Shown here piece after piece: positions 1-8,815 of a stretch of DNA of 64,000 bases. The stretch lies in contig NZ_LMQU01000010.1 of the NCBI RefSeq assembly GCF_001425445.1, positions 627,501-691,500 on the forward strand, given 5' to 3'. Origin of the DNA: Devosia sp. Leaf420 (GTDB lineage Bacteria; Pseudomonadota; Alphaproteobacteria; Rhizobiales; Devosiaceae). The position numbers and the translations under genes were made by a program. The notes beneath the pieces are model-generated. The model was given only the letters and a program-made list of their open reading frames with translations. It made no database searches and was not told the DNA's origin. Each line of letters starts with the position of its first letter. The stretch's first letter is position 1.

Positions 1-1066
1 TACAGGGCCGCGCGCCCTTCCAGGGCTGCGGATCGACCCGATCGCCGAGCGGAAAGACTTCTTTGGCCGCCGCTTCCGCCTTGCCGATCTGCACCGGCGT
101 CGGCAAGGCATCGCGCAGCGCAAATTCTGCCCCAGTCGTCAGCCGAATGCCCTGCGCCATCGGCGCCAGAACATAGCCCACCTCTGCATCGAGCAGCAGA
201 TGGTCGAGCTTCGCGCCGGGCTGCGGCTTATAATGCATATGGTAACCGCGCTTGACAAAGAGCGGCAGGCGATAGCCCAGGCGATCGAGCACTTCCGGCG
301 CCCAGGGCCCCAGCGCCACCACGGCTTGTTTTGCCGAATACAGCGTCCCGCCGATCCGGGTCTGCCATGTGTCGCCCGATTGGGTCAGCCCATCGGCCTC
401 TCCCGAAACAAACGTACCCCCCAGCTTCTGAAATAGCGCAAAATAGCTGGCGACCAGCGCGCCTGGGTCGCGCACCGTCCAGGGATCGGTCCAGTGAATG
501 CCGCCCACCAGTCCGCCGATCAGGTCCGGCTCCAGCGCCTTCAATCCTGCCCAATCCACCACTTCATGGTGGATATTGAACTTTTCCCGGTCGCCCTCGG
601 CCTTGGCCGCCTCGCGCTGCAGCTTTTCTGCCGTGCGGAACACCAGATACCAGCCGTCCTTGGAAATCAGCTTCTCCGCCTCCGGCCCAACTTCCTTGAT
701 CAGCGCCTCATGCGTTTCGATCGAACGGCCGATGAGCGGCGCATAACTCTCCACCACATGCCGATAATGCTCGGGCGAAGAGGCCCACCAATATTTGAGG
801 AGCGGCGGCGCGATGCGCGGCAGGGCCAGCGGTTCGTAACGCGCGGCGGTCGAGAGGTGCAGCCCCACCTGCATCAGCGTTGTCAAATCGCGGGGAAACG
901 GATGCGGGCGCACGCCCTCGCGCTGAATGATCCCGGCATTGCCATAAGACGTCTCGCGCCCCGGCTGGTTCTTGTCGACAAGGGTCACGCTGCGACCGCG
1001 CTTCAGGAGATGAATGCCGGTCGCGATGCCGACAATACCGGCTCCGAGGATCAACACGTCTTGCAT
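1..1066 (-). CDS. FAD-dependent D-amino-acid dehydrogenase-like oxidoreductase (DadA family), C-terminus cut by window edge
   Basis: The reading frame stays open from an ATG at 1066 to the left edge (about 355 codons), so only the C-terminus is missing. The N-terminus carries the dinucleotide-binding glycine motif GAGIVG (residues about 7-12), followed by an acidic end of the second strand, as in DAO/DadA flavoproteins. This family oxidatively deaminates D-amino acids or related amines and passes electrons to the quinone pool. The start is supported by AGGAG eight bases upstream. It lies 17 bp downstream of a LysR regulator on the same strand, which probably controls it. The exact substrate cannot be read from the sequence. 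Confidence 0.85.
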   Translation of the reverse strand, partial: MQDVLILGAGIVGIATGIHLLKRGRSVTLVDKNQPGRETSYGNAGIIQREGVRPHPFPRDLTTLMQVGLHLSTAARYEPLALPRIAPPLLKYWWASSPEHYRHVVESYAPLIGRSIETHEALIKEVGPEAEKLISKDGWYLVFRTAEKLQREAAKAEGDREKFNIHHEVVDWAGLKALEPDLIGGLVGGIHWTDPWTVRDPGALVASYFALFQKLGGTFVSGEADGLTQSGDTWQTRIGGTLYSAKQAVVALGPWAPEVLDRLGYRLPLFVKRGYHMHYKPQPGAKLDHLLLDAEVGYVLAPMAQGIRLTTGAEFALRDALPTPVQIGKAEAAAKEVFPLGDRVDPQPWKGARPC

Positions 1067-1083
1067 TGCGGTCTCCTTTGCCC

Positions 1084-2013
1084 TCAGTGGGCCACTCGAA
1101 CATGGCCTTGCTGCTGGGCCAGATAGCCGCCGACACTGGCCGGCACTTCCTCGTCCAGCCAATCGCGAAACAGTTTCAGTTTTTTCGATTCCCGTCGGCC
1201 TTTTGCCGTGGCGAGATAGTAGCCATGCACACCATCGACCGGTGCCACAAAGGGCCGCACCAGCCGCCCGTCGCATACCGGATCGGCGCTCATCATGTCC
1301 GCCGCCAGCAAAAGCCCCTGGCCCGAAATAGCGGCATCAAAGGCAAGCGACGCGTCGGAATAGACGGGCCCCGAAAGCTTCATATTGGGATCGCAGCCGG
1401 CATGTTTGAGCCACAAAGGCCAATCGAGCATGCTGGTGCGATCGGCGATCACGGGGATTTTTGTCAGGTCCGAAAGATCGGGATGGGCGCGCAAAAGCTC
1501 AGGCGCGCAGACCGGTTGATAGGCGCGCCCGCCGATCAACGTCGTCGTGACGCCCGGCCAGGTGCCGTCGCCAAAGCGAATGCCGCAATCAAGGTCTGGC
1601 CGCGTCAGGTCGAGCATGGCGCCGGTAACGGTCAGCCGCACTTCGAGCCCCGGGTGGCGTAGAGAGAATTTGTTGACCCGACAGATCAGCCAGCGCGAGG
1701 CAAAGACCGATCCCACGGTAACGTTGAGCACGCCCTCATGCGCGCCTGTCAGCGTCGCGAGGCCATCGCGCAACGAGGCAAAGCCGGCTGAAAGCTGCGG
1801 CAGGATTTCAATCAACTCCGGCACCGGCTTCAAACCCTGCGGCGTGCGGGCGAAAAGCTCCATCCCCAGCCGCTCCTCGGCTCGCCGCAAATGCTGGCTA
1901 ACCGCCCCGACCGTCACCCCCAATTCTTCTGCTGCCGGAGCGAGTGCGCCGGCCCGCGCCACGATCTCGATGGCGCGCAGGGCATTGAGCGGGATGGGAA
2001 AGGGATTGCTCAT
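1084..2013 (-). CDS. LysR-family transcriptional regulator, GcvA-like
   Basis: This 309-residue protein has the standard length of a LysR regulator. The N-terminal winged helix-turn-helix (residues about 7-65, with the motif GVTVGAVSQHLRRAEERLG) is followed by a periplasmic-binding-like effector domain. The VGAVSQ variant of the recognition helix is typical of GcvA-type members. It precedes the DadA-like gene on the same strand, so amino-acid-responsive control of that oxidoreductase is likely, though the effector is unknown. A perfect inverted repeat overlaps its start codon and could be its own operator. Confidence 0.88.
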   Translation of the reverse strand: MSNPFPIPLNALRAIEIVARAGALAPAAEELGVTVGAVSQHLRRAEERLGMELFARTPQGLKPVPELIEILPQLSAGFASLRDGLATLTGAHEGVLNVTVGSVFASRWLICRVNKFSLRHPGLEVRLTVTGAMLDLTRPDLDCGIRFGDGTWPGVTTTLIGGRAYQPVCAPELLRAHPDLSDLTKIPVIADRTSMLDWPLWLKHAGCDPNMKLSGPVYSDASLAFDAAISGQGLLLAADMMSADPVCDGRLVRPFVAPVDGVHGYYLATAKGRRESKKLKLFRDWLDEEVPASVGGYLAQQQGHVRVAH

Positions 2014-2027
2014 ATAGATTTTCTATA
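2013..2027. promoter_or_regulatory. LysR-type palindrome overlapping the regulator start
   Basis: The sequence TATAGATTTTCTATA is a perfect inverted repeat with six-base arms and a three-base centre. It starts at the first base of the LysR start codon. LysR regulators commonly bind A/T-rich dyads of T-N11-A form, so this may be an autoregulatory operator. A similar dyad with a five-base centre precedes the second LysR gene at 46221-46237. Confidence 0.5.
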
Positions 2028-2124
2028 CCCGCGCAAAAGCCTTGTCCATTGCTGCGAAGCGCTGCGGGGCGCAGTGTGGGAACACTTCAACCCGCCCCAA
2101 AAATCTATCGCGAGGAGACAGGCC

Positions 2125-2271
2125 ATGATCCGCCTGATCGAACTTTTGCGCCTTGCCTTTGCCTGGCTCAATGCGCCCGTTGCCGCTGCAACCCTGGAAC
2201 CCGATCTGACCCCCAGGGATTGGGCAGACCTGCCCCCGCATCACCCGAAGGCCGAGTGCACGCCGTGCTGA
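2125..2271 (+). CDS. 48-residue small protein divergent from the LysR gene
   Basis: A short frame from ATG 2125 to the stop at 2271 is preceded by a strong ribosome binding site (GAGGAGA, six bases before the start). The N-terminal half is hydrophobic and amphipathic (IRLIELLRLAFAWL). The second half is acidic and proline-rich with the motif RDWADLPPHHP. Length, start site and composition look like a genuine small protein rather than a random frame, but I do not recognise a family. It is transcribed divergently from the LysR gene. Confidence 0.55.
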   Translation: MIRLIELLRLAFAWLNAPVAAATLEPDLTPRDWADLPPHHPKAECTPC

Positions 2272-2290
2272 AGCCATAATCGGGCTCAAA

Positions 2291-2827
2291 ATGCGGGAAA
2301 ATTCTTCACGAGCTCGGAGTGCCATTTTGCCCCGCCTTTCCCTCGCCCTGTCCCTGCTCGCCGTCCTCGTTCCTGCTGCCTATGCGCAGGAGGCGGCGCC
2401 AGCCACTTCGCCCAAGATCACCGTCGATCCGCGCGCCATCGTCGACTCCATGCCCCAACAGGGCACGCTGCTCACCGGCCTTTATGCGACGCAGGCCACG
2501 ATCGAGCTCTGCTCGGTCGAAGCCGGCGAGCCCGCGACCACGGCCATGAATGCCCATCGCCGCCAGCTTGAATCCGAAATGCGGATGGACGATGCCACCT
2601 CGGTCGCTGCCTATGCCGCCATCAAGGGCGATGTCGAAAAAGCTGGCGTCGATTGCGCTGAAGGCAGCAAGGACCGCCAGCAGACCGCCGAAGTGATCGC
2701 CATCTATTCCGGCGCCGGCGCTACCCCTGCCCAGCCGGCTTCGCCCATGGACCCGGCAGCGCCGGCGCCAAGCGCCGCGCCCGCCGACCCAGCGGCTCCG
2801 GCAACCCCCGCCACGCCTGCACAGTAA
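2291..2827 (+). CDS. Exported protein of unknown function with Ala/Pro-rich tail
   Basis: The predicted 178-residue product begins with a basic N-terminus and a hydrophobic signal segment (LSLALSLLAVLVPAAYAQ, about residues 16-33), so it should be exported. The central part is ordinary globular sequence with two cysteines (in IELCSVEAG and GVDCAEG) that could form a disulfide. The last 40 residues are a low-complexity Ala/Pro/Ala-Pro tail. A start at an internal TTG near 2327 would also leave a complete signal peptide. No family is recognised. Confidence 0.7.
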   Translation: MRENSSRARSAILPRLSLALSLLAVLVPAAYAQEAAPATSPKITVDPRAIVDSMPQQGTLLTGLYATQATIELCSVEAGEPATTAMNAHRRQLESEMRMDDATSVAAYAAIKGDVEKAGVDCAEGSKDRQQTAEVIAIYSGAGATPAQPASPMDPAAPAPSAAPADPAAPATPATPAQ

Positions 2828-2921
2828 TCTTGCAAACGGTGAGCGCCGGACGATGGCACTCGGAACTATCGGTTCCGCGCCATCGTTCGACGTCTCACAT
2901 TCACCAGCAAGGACAACTGCA

Positions 2922-3407
2922 ATGGCCAAATCATCCTCTCTCGTCGCATTGCTCGGTTTACTGGCGGTCGCTGGATTTCAGCATCGCGATAAGATCCAGG
3001 ACGCCCTCAAGGGCGCGTCCAACAATACTGGCGGTGGTGGCAGCCAGGGCGGTCTCGGTGGCGTCCTCGGTGGCCTCGGCGATCTCATCAGCGGCAAACC
3101 AGGCAGCGGCAATGTCCTGACTGGCGGTTTGAACGATCTGCTCGACAGTTTTCGCGGCAATGGCCAAAAGGATACGGCTGACTCCTGGACGACTGTCGGC
3201 GTGCCGACCAAAGGCCTGACGCCGCCTGAAGTTGAAGCCGCCATCGGCCGCGACACGCTGACCGAACTCAGCCAGTCGACCGGTCTTTCCTACGAAGAAC
3301 TGCTCAAACGCCTGTCCTCTAACATTCCCGATGCCGTCGATCGTCTGACCCCAGACGGACGTTTCCCCACGACCGACGAAGAAGCCCGCCGCAGCCTCCT
3401 CGGCTAA
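2922..3407 (+). CDS. YidB-like protein (DUF937)
   Basis: The frame extends further upstream, but ATG 2922 is preceded by AAGGA at good spacing and begins an uncharged stretch, so it is preferred (161 residues). A glycine-rich middle section (residues about 36-66) is followed by the DUF937 C-terminal region: ADSWTTVG, then a predicted helix pair ending in VDRLTPDGRFP. The same VDxLTPxGxxP ending marks YidB homologues. Function is unknown. A hairpin follows the stop codon. Confidence 0.8.
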   Translation: MAKSSSLVALLGLLAVAGFQHRDKIQDALKGASNNTGGGGSQGGLGGVLGGLGDLISGKPGSGNVLTGGLNDLLDSFRGNGQKDTADSWTTVGVPTKGLTPPEVEAAIGRDTLTELSQSTGLSYEELLKRLSSNIPDAVDRLTPDGRFPTTDEEARRSLLG

Positions 3408-3422
3408 CGCATTCAACCGTGA

Positions 3423-3448
3423 ACGCCCGTCTCCTTAGAGGCGGGCGT
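3423..3448. terminator. Hairpin between convergent genes, possible bidirectional terminator
   Basis: ACGCCCG-T-CTC pairs with GAG-G-CGGGCGT around a four-base CTTA loop, an 11-bp stem with one G-T pair. It sits between the stop codons of the converging YidB-like and extensin-like genes. There is no clear T run, so terminator activity is inferred from position. Confidence 0.5.
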
Positions 3449-4362
3449 CACTCGCAAATCTGCGCCGTGCACGTCTGCCCGTGGCATCCGAGATCGAGAT
3501 GCAGGTGATCCTCATGATCGGCGTTCGCCTCGGGTCCCAGCACCGTCGTAAATATCCCGCAGGCCGCGCCATGTGATTGCCGCAGCAACCTGCCCTCGGG
3601 CGCAGTCGCTGGCAGCCAATTATCCTTCACCGAAACACTTTCGCCGTTTTCAAGCGTAAAGCCGACGAGATCGATCGCATTGGCAAAGCCGTGTTCCGAG
3701 GTAAAGCCCTCATCGCCGCCAACGCGGGCGCGACACATATAGGATGTGCCGGTGGTCAATTCCGCGATCGGGCTCTCCATCGCGGCCTTGGCATAGGCTT
3801 CGACCTGCGCCGTCCAATCCGCCAGCGCCCCCGCCATTTCGCAATTGGTCGTCACCGGGCTCGAAAGCGGAATAGTCCGCCCATTGGCATTGATCGCCTC
3901 GAGCAACAGCGGCGAGCGCTCTCCGCACATTCCCTCCGCAATCGGCGGCAGCATTTTTCCAACCACGCGCCCCGAAAGCAGCGCCGGACAGGCCGTCTGA
4001 TAGACGCGATCATCCGCAGGCTTCGTCGGCGCGGCAGGTTCCTCATCCCTAGTCTCTACCGGCGCCGGTGGTTCAACCGCTTCCGGCGCCACATCCGGCA
4101 CAGGCACCGGCTCTGCCTCTTCCCCCAACCCCTCCGGCCGCGGCCGCGGGATCGGCGGCGGCGCTTCATCCGCTGGCGTCTCCGCCTCGTCCTCATCCAC
4201 CGGTACCGCCGCCGGCGCCTCCGCCTTCGGCGCCGGTTTCGGCGTAGTCCGCTGCGGCGAAAGCTCCCTGGCGAAATTCTGCAGCGGCGCGAGCCAATCC
4301 TGCGCGAGCGTGGGGCCGGTCAGGGCGGCGAGAAGGGCGAGAATGGAAAGGGTGTGACGCAT
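3448..4362 (-). CDS. Extensin-like C-terminal domain protein, exported
   Basis: The protein (304 residues from ATG 4362) has a signal peptide ending near LTGPTLAQ, then a long Pro/Glu/Ala-rich linker (residues about 35-120), then a cysteine-rich C-terminal domain. That domain contains [11 protein letters not shown] and [11 protein letters not shown], resembling the zinc-site motifs (HxxxxxxD and HLH) of M15/VanY-like peptidases, and matches the extensin-like C family common in Rhizobiales. An envelope or cell-wall role is inferred. The frame stays open far upstream, antisense to lepA; that extension is rejected because the signal peptide sets the start. It is divergent from lepA. Confidence 0.82.
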   Translation of the reverse strand: MRHTLSILALLAALTGPTLAQDWLAPLQNFARELSPQRTTPKPAPKAEAPAAVPVDEDEAETPADEAPPPIPRPRPEGLGEEAEPVPVPDVAPEAVEPPAPVETRDEEPAAPTKPADDRVYQTACPALLSGRVVGKMLPPIAEGMCGERSPLLLEAINANGRTIPLSSPVTTNCEMAGALADWTAQVEAYAKAAMESPIAELTTGTSYMCRARVGGDEGFTSEHGFANAIDLVGFTLENGESVSVKDNWLPATAPEGRLLRQSHGAACGIFTTVLGPEANADHEDHLHLDLGCHGQTCTAQICE

Positions 4363-4476
4363 GGGCAGACAAACGCGCCGCCCCGGCCAACGTTGCCGTT
4401 CGCCTTGCGGGAAACTGCCGTTTACCGAACGGAAACCATCTTTCTCCGCCCTCCGCCTTCTGCTATCAGCGCGGCC

Positions 4477-6282
4477 ATGACCACGCCGATCAAGAATATC
4501 CGCAATTTTTCCATCGTCGCCCATATCGACCATGGCAAATCCACGCTCGCCGACCGCCTCATCCAGATGACGGGCGGGCTCGATCTGCGCGAGATGAAGG
4601 AACAGGTCCTCGACTCGATGGATATCGAGCGCGAGCGCGGCATCACCATCAAGGCGCAGACCGTGCGCCTCAATTATAAGGCGCAGGACGGCGAGAACTA
4701 CGTTCTCAACCTCATCGACACGCCCGGCCACGTCGACTTCGCCTATGAAGTCTCCCGCTCCATGGCCGCCGTCGAAGGCTCGCTCTTGGTCGTCGATGCC
4801 TCCCAGGGCGTCGAGGCGCAGACCCTCGCCAATGTTTACCATGCGCTCGACGCCAATCACGAGATCGTCCCGGTCCTCAACAAGGTCGATCTCCCCGCCG
4901 CCGATATCCCGCGCGTCAAGACGCAGATCGAGGATGTCATCGGCATCGACGCGTCCGATGCGCTCGAAATTTCCGCCAAGACCGGTGTCGGCATCGACAC
5001 CGTGCTCGAAGCCATCGTCACGCGCCTGCCCGCGCCCAAGGGCGATATCGATGCGCCGCTCAAGGCGCTGCTGGTCGACTCTTGGTACGATACCTATCTC
5101 GGCGTCGTCGTTCTCGTCCGCATCATGGATGGGGTGATGAAGAAGGGCCAACGCATCCGCATGATGGCCTCGGGCGCCGTCTATGAGCTCGATCGCGTCG
5201 CCGTGCAGACCCCCAAGCTCGTCGAGGTCAAGGAGCTGACCCCCGGCGAATTGGGCGTGTTCACCGCCTCGATCAAGGAAGTTGCCGATACCAATGTCGG
5301 CGATACCATCACCGACGATCGCAAACCCACCGCCGAGGCGCTGCCCGACTTCCGTCCGGCCCAGCCGGTCGTGTTCTGCGGTCTCTTCCCCGTCGATGCG
5401 TCGGACTTTGACGAACTGCGCGCCGCCATGGGCAAGCTGCGTCTGAATGATGCCAGCTTCTCCTTCGAAATGGAAACCAGCGCTGCATTGGGCTTCGGCT
5501 TCCGCTGCGGATTTTTGGGCCTCTTGCACCTCGAAATCATCCAGGAGCGACTCTCCCGCGAGTTCGATCTCGATCTCATCGCCACCGCCCCTTCGGTGGT
5601 CTACGAGGTCCAGATGACCAATGGCGAAGAGATCATGCTGCACAATCCGGCCGATTTGCCGGATGTGATGAAGATCGAGGAAATCCGCGAGCCCTGGATC
5701 AAGGCGACGATCCTCACGCCCGACGAATATCTCGGCGCGATCCTAAAACTCTGCCAGGACCGCCGCGGCATCCAGAACAATTTGTCCTATGTCGGCAATC
5801 GCGCCATGGTCGAATACGACCTGCCGCTCAATGAAGTGGTCTTCGATTTCTACGATCGCCTCAAGTCGATCTCGAAAGGCTATGCGAGCTTCGATTATCA
5901 CCTCGATACCCATCGCGAGGGCGATCTCGTAAAACTCTCCATTCTCGTCAATGCCGAGCCGGTCGATGCCCTCTCGATGCTGGTGCATAGGTCAGTCGCC
6001 GAATCCCGCGGCCGCCTGATGTGCGAAAAGCTCAAGGAGCTTATTCCGCCCCATCTGTTCGTGATCCCGATCCAGGCCGCCATCGGCGGCAAGATCATCG
6101 CCCGCGAAACCGTCCGCGCCATGCGCAAGGATGTTACCGCGAAGTGCTACGGTGGCGACGCCACGCGTAAACGAAAGCTCTTGGACAAGCAGAAAAAGGG
6201 CAAGGCCAAGATGCGTCAGTATGGGAACGTCAACATTCCGCAAGAAGCGTTCATCAAGGCGCTGAAGATGGGCGACGAATAG
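4477..6282 (+). CDS. lepA: Elongation factor 4 (back-translocating GTPase LepA)
   Basis: The 601-residue product has the usual LepA length. GTPase motifs are in order: AHIDHGKST (G1), DTPGH (G3), NKVD (G4) and SAKTG (G5). These are followed by the EF-G-like domains and the LepA-specific C-terminal region rich in lysine ([20 protein letters not shown]). EF4 is a ribosome-associated translational GTPase. The start ATG 4477 fits the family; the upstream open frame overlaps the divergent extensin-like gene and is not coding. The ribosome binding site is weak. Confidence 0.97.
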   Translation: MTTPIKNIRNFSIVAHIDHGKSTLADRLIQMTGGLDLREMKEQVLDSMDIERERGITIKAQTVRLNYKAQDGENYVLNLIDTPGHVDFAYEVSRSMAAVEGSLLVVDASQGVEAQTLANVYHALDANHEIVPVLNKVDLPAADIPRVKTQIEDVIGIDASDALEISAKTGVGIDTVLEAIVTRLPAPKGDIDAPLKALLVDSWYDTYLGVVVLVRIMDGVMKKGQRIRMMASGAVYELDRVAVQTPKLVEVKELTPGELGVFTASIKEVADTNVGDTITDDRKPTAEALPDFRPAQPVVFCGLFPVDASDFDELRAAMGKLRLNDASFSFEMETSAALGFGFRCGFLGLLHLEIIQERLSREFDLDLIATAPSVVYEVQMTNGEEIMLHNPADLPDVMKIEEIREPWIKATILTPDEYLGAILKLCQDRRGIQNNLSYVGNRAMVEYDLPLNEVVFDFYDRLKSISKGYASFDYHLDTHREGDLVKLSILVNAEPVDALSMLVHRSVAESRGRLMCEKLKELIPPHLFVIPIQAAIGGKIIARETVRAMRKDVTAKCYGGDATRKRKLLDKQKKGKAKMRQYGNVNIPQEAFIKALKMGDE

Positions 6283-6393
6283 CCCCCACCCAACCTCCCC
6301 CCAAAAGGGGAGGAGCGCCTCGGCGCACAATGCGATACCGGCGCCACCCCCCGGCCCGATCCCTCCCCCTCCCAGGGGGAGGCTAGGTGGGGG
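6283..6393. repeat. 111-bp intergenic element with 19-bp imperfect terminal inverted repeats
   Basis: The left end begins CCCCCACCCAACCTCCCC and the right end finishes GGGGGAGGCTAGGTGGGGG. The two ends are inverted repeats with about two mismatches. An internal CCCC-AAAA-GGGG hairpin lies near the left end. It begins directly after the lepA stop and carries no gene. It looks like a small non-autonomous palindromic element; whether it also ends lepA transcription is unknown. Confidence 0.6.
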
Positions 6394-6426
6394 TTTTCTC
6401 AGTTCCAGCCAAGCCGGCCGCCGTCA

Positions 6427-6444
6427 CCCCGGCGCATGCCGGGG
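6427..6444. repeat. REP-like palindrome
   Basis: CCCCGGC and GCCGGGG flank a GCAT centre, a perfect 7-bp stem within the frequent proteobacterial intergenic motif GTCACCCCGG..CCGGGGCCCATCC. It lies in the gap between lepA and the next exported protein. Confidence 0.5.
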
Positions 6445-6562
6445 CCCATCCCGCGATGGATCCATGGCCATCGGCTTTTTCCTCAATAAAAATTCCAAAA
6501 AGCCCCATTGCCAATAAGCAGCGCTGAAATACTCTCAAAGCGTATTCGAGGGAATTACAAAC

Positions 6563-6892
6563 ATGCCTTTGCGCAATGCTAGTGCCGGCCTCGCGTTTGT
6601 CTTGACTGTCCTCAGCATCGGCCATGTCATGGCCGCTCCGTCCGCTCAATGCGTACCCAACGCAGACAAGTCGCAACTTCAGCTGATCGTCTCCAATTCT
6701 GCCGACCAGAATTATGCCTGCATCGACAGCTGCCAATACAAAGTCACCGGCCAGCGCCCGCTGCAGACCCTAGGCTGCCAATTTGCACTCAATGGCGGCA
6801 CCGCGGAGAACGTCGCCTGCGACGTCAAAGGCGACGGACCCGACTATTTTGGCGAACTCCGCCCCACCAAATACACCTGCCAGCCGCGATAG
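6563..6892 (+). CDS. Small exported cysteine-rich protein, unknown function
   Basis: This 109-residue product has a signal peptide (hydrophobic segment AGLAFVLTVLSIGHVMAA). The mature part contains six cysteines (CVPN, ACIDSCQY, GCQF, ACDVK and a final TCQPR), enough for three disulfides in the periplasm. It is followed after 8 bp by another exported protein on the same strand, so the two are likely co-transcribed. No family is recognised. Confidence 0.7.
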   Translation: MPLRNASAGLAFVLTVLSIGHVMAAPSAQCVPNADKSQLQLIVSNSADQNYACIDSCQYKVTGQRPLQTLGCQFALNGGTAENVACDVKGDGPDYFGELRPTKYTCQPR

Positions 6893-6900
6893 GATTGAAA

Positions 6901-7614
6901 ATGCATCGACTGTTAGTCGCGCTTATTTTCCTCGCCTTCTCCTCTGCCGCCTTCGGTCAGGAGATCGGCGACCATACGCACATGTCCTATGACCCCGCGC
7001 ATGGTACGCAGGTCGAATATCTTGCCGCCAACGGCAACAGCTACCTCTGGTATCCCGGCAATCGCTCGATCCTGCCCGGCCGCTGGAAGCGCGAAGGCGA
7101 CCAAATGTGGTTTGCTTATGGCGCCAATACTTATAACCCCGCCACCGGTCAAAGCGGCGGCGGTTTTGAATGCGTACCCTTCCGGATCTATTGGGGCAGC
7201 GTCGAGCGACGCATGCCGGGCGACATTTTAGGACTTTCGAGCCGCACCGACGTGCCGTTCCGCCTAGAAAAGCGCCGCACGACGCTCGAAAAGCTACTGG
7301 CGCGCGTCTCTCCCGGCGCCGTAGCGCCGCCACTCGAAGTCGGCACCCGCATAGGCAATCAAGAGATCGTCCTCTCTTGCGCCAACATTCTCGCCAATGC
7401 CGAAAATGGTAAGGCCGGCGCCCAATTGGCCATATCGACCTACTTCCATGGTGTCTTCATGGGCAAACCCTGCGTCGATGTCGATTACGACAAAGCCTAT
7501 GCCCTCGCCCAGAAAGCCGGCATCAGCTTCGAACCCTGGGCCAGAGTACTGCGCGAACGGGCCGCCGCAGGCCATCCCCGCGCCGTCGCCGCCGTGGCGC
7601 GACTAGGGCTGTAA
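6901..7614 (+). CDS. Exported protein of unknown function
   Basis: The frame is read from ATG 6901 because this gives a compact signal peptide (LLVALIFLAFSSAAFGQ) and a start 8 bp after the preceding stop; the longer frame overlaps the upstream gene. The 237-residue product has a first section with repeated aromatic/Gly patterns (NSYLWYPGNRSILPGRWK, then MWFAYG). A later alpha-helical section (KAYALAQKAGI, then REFAAAGHPRAVAAV-like repeats) hints at a SEL1/TPR-like helical repeat. Function is not known. Confidence 0.68.
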   Translation: MHRLLVALIFLAFSSAAFGQEIGDHTHMSYDPAHGTQVEYLAANGNSYLWYPGNRSILPGRWKREGDQMWFAYGANTYNPATGQSGGGFECVPFRIYWGSVERRMPGDILGLSSRTDVPFRLEKRRTTLEKLLARVSPGAVAPPLEVGTRIGNQEIVLSCANILANAENGKAGAQLAISTYFHGVFMGKPCVDVDYDKAYALAQKAGISFEPWARVLRERAAAGHPRAVAAVARLGL

Positions 7615-7663
7615 TGGCCTGGGGGCTGTTGAACTTGTGCCGCTCAATTCTTACCAAAATCCC

Positions 7664-7733
7664 GGCGTCTTTCCCGCAAAAGCGGGATCTCTATTGCCAG
7701 ACCCTGGATTCCCGCTTTCGCGGGAATGACGCC
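7664..7733. repeat. REP-type palindromic doublet, degenerate copy
   Basis: Two palindromic units face each other: TTTCCCGCAAAAGCGGGA near 7671 and ATTCCCGCTTTCGCGGGAAT at 7708-7727, with about 20 bp between. The whole unit is an inverted repeat with a few mismatches. A perfect copy is at 42695-42764. It is part of the 282-bp gene-free gap before the HipA-like cassette. Confidence 0.65.
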
Positions 7734-7837
7734 GCGGATGGGAAGGCCAAGGCAAGCGACAGTCCAGAGCGCATAGGCCCTGATAAGAAGATCAACGCCT
7801 GCACCCAGCCTCACCCCTCCACACCCACCGCCCGGTC

Positions 7838-7857
7838 CCTCCCCTATCAGGGGGAGG
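7838..7857. repeat. Short GC-rich palindrome related to intergenic repeats
   Basis: CCTCCCC and GGGGAGG flank the centre TATCAG. The surrounding text (CACCCACCGCCCGG..GGCCAGGAAGGGG) resembles the ends of the element at 6283-6393 in degenerate form. No gene is seen in 7615-7896 beyond these repeats. Confidence 0.4.
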
Positions 7858-7896
7858 CCAGGAAGGGGATGCAGTAGTCACCGACTAAGCGGCTTT

Positions 7897-8814
7897 CTAG
7901 GCGGCTTCCTTATGTAAAATATGTCTGCCGATTTCATCCACAGAGGTCAAAGCCCGTAGGCGGATCTCCTCCTGATCCGCTTGAGCTTCTAGCGCAGAAA
8001 GCGCATCTTTGAGACGATCTACTTGCTTAAAGCTTAGTTGCGGATCGTTCATCGATTGATGTTGGACGATCATCTCATGATCACGCATTGCTATTGCCGA
8101 CGGCTCTTTATCACGATCAACTTTAAGCTCCCAAAGACGCGTCTTGATGCGACCGACGGAAGCATTGAAATTACTACTGGCGAGGGTCCCAAAATTAGCC
8201 ACTAGCTTGGATCCAGCAAAGTCAATGACCACCGCATGGGCGTTCCGTCGCCTTTGCGTACCGCTTCTTATCTCATTGCTAAAGAACCGATCCAGCCCCT
8301 GACGATGCTGTCGCACGTATTCGAAAACAAGTGACGGAAGGCGATCTCCGCCCTCTCTTGCTGCTATCGCCTCTTCCAAGACTGCTGGTAAGTCCTCAGT
8401 GACCGATTGGGTCAGGTTTCGGTCATATAATGAGGAAAGCGCAGACATCCAAGAAGCAGCTATTTGTTCAAGCGAGATCCCTTGAGCCTCATTGATGTCT
8501 CCCAACAAAACGCCGGATATGCCGGGGCGAAATTCGGACAAAGCCGACTTTGATCGTTGGGACAAATCAGCTTCAATTATATTGAGCGCCGTCTCCGCAA
8601 TGGCGATTGCCATTTGTGATGCATTTGAAAATATGCATTCGAGCCGTTGGAGTTGGTTGGCGCGCTCCAGATGAACGCCGGAGTCACTGGCAACTGCAAT
8701 GCCAATCACAAATTGCTCGGGCGAACCCATTATCGGTCGAAACAGTACCGGCGCCCAAATTGCCTTTTGAAGGTGAGCGAAATCACGGAAAATAGGGACA
8801 TCTAGCGAGATCAT
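7897..8814 (-). CDS. Unknown partner protein of the HipA-like kinase
   Basis: The 305-residue product starts one base after the stop of the HipA-like gene, so the two are almost certainly translated from one message. The N-terminus (GSPEQFVIGIAVAS and HLERANQLQRL, residues about 31-57) loosely recalls DUF3037 proteins, which often sit next to HipA-like kinases; this is only a resemblance. The C-terminal third is rich in charged, helix-forming sequence (SFKQVDRLKDALSALEAQAD). No catalytic motif is visible. Base composition is more AT-rich than the surroundings. Confidence 0.7.
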   Translation of the reverse strand: MISLDVPIFRDFAHLQKAIWAPVLFRPIMGSPEQFVIGIAVASDSGVHLERANQLQRLECIFSNASQMAIAIAETALNIIEADLSQRSKSALSEFRPGISGVLLGDINEAQGISLEQIAASWMSALSSLYDRNLTQSVTEDLPAVLEEAIAAREGGDRLPSLVFEYVRQHRQGLDRFFSNEIRSGTQRRRNAHAVVIDFAGSKLVANFGTLASSNFNASVGRIKTRLWELKVDRDKEPSAIAMRDHEMIVQHQSMNDPQLSFKQVDRLKDALSALEAQADQEEIRLRALTSVDEIGRHILHKEAA

Positions 8815-8815
8815 T

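Noticed and set aside
3448..5643. Long 731-codon open frame on the minus strand through lepA
   Set aside because: Only the part up to 4362 has protein character with a signal peptide; the rest is the antisense shadow of lepA, as the plus strand encodes a complete, conserved GTPase.
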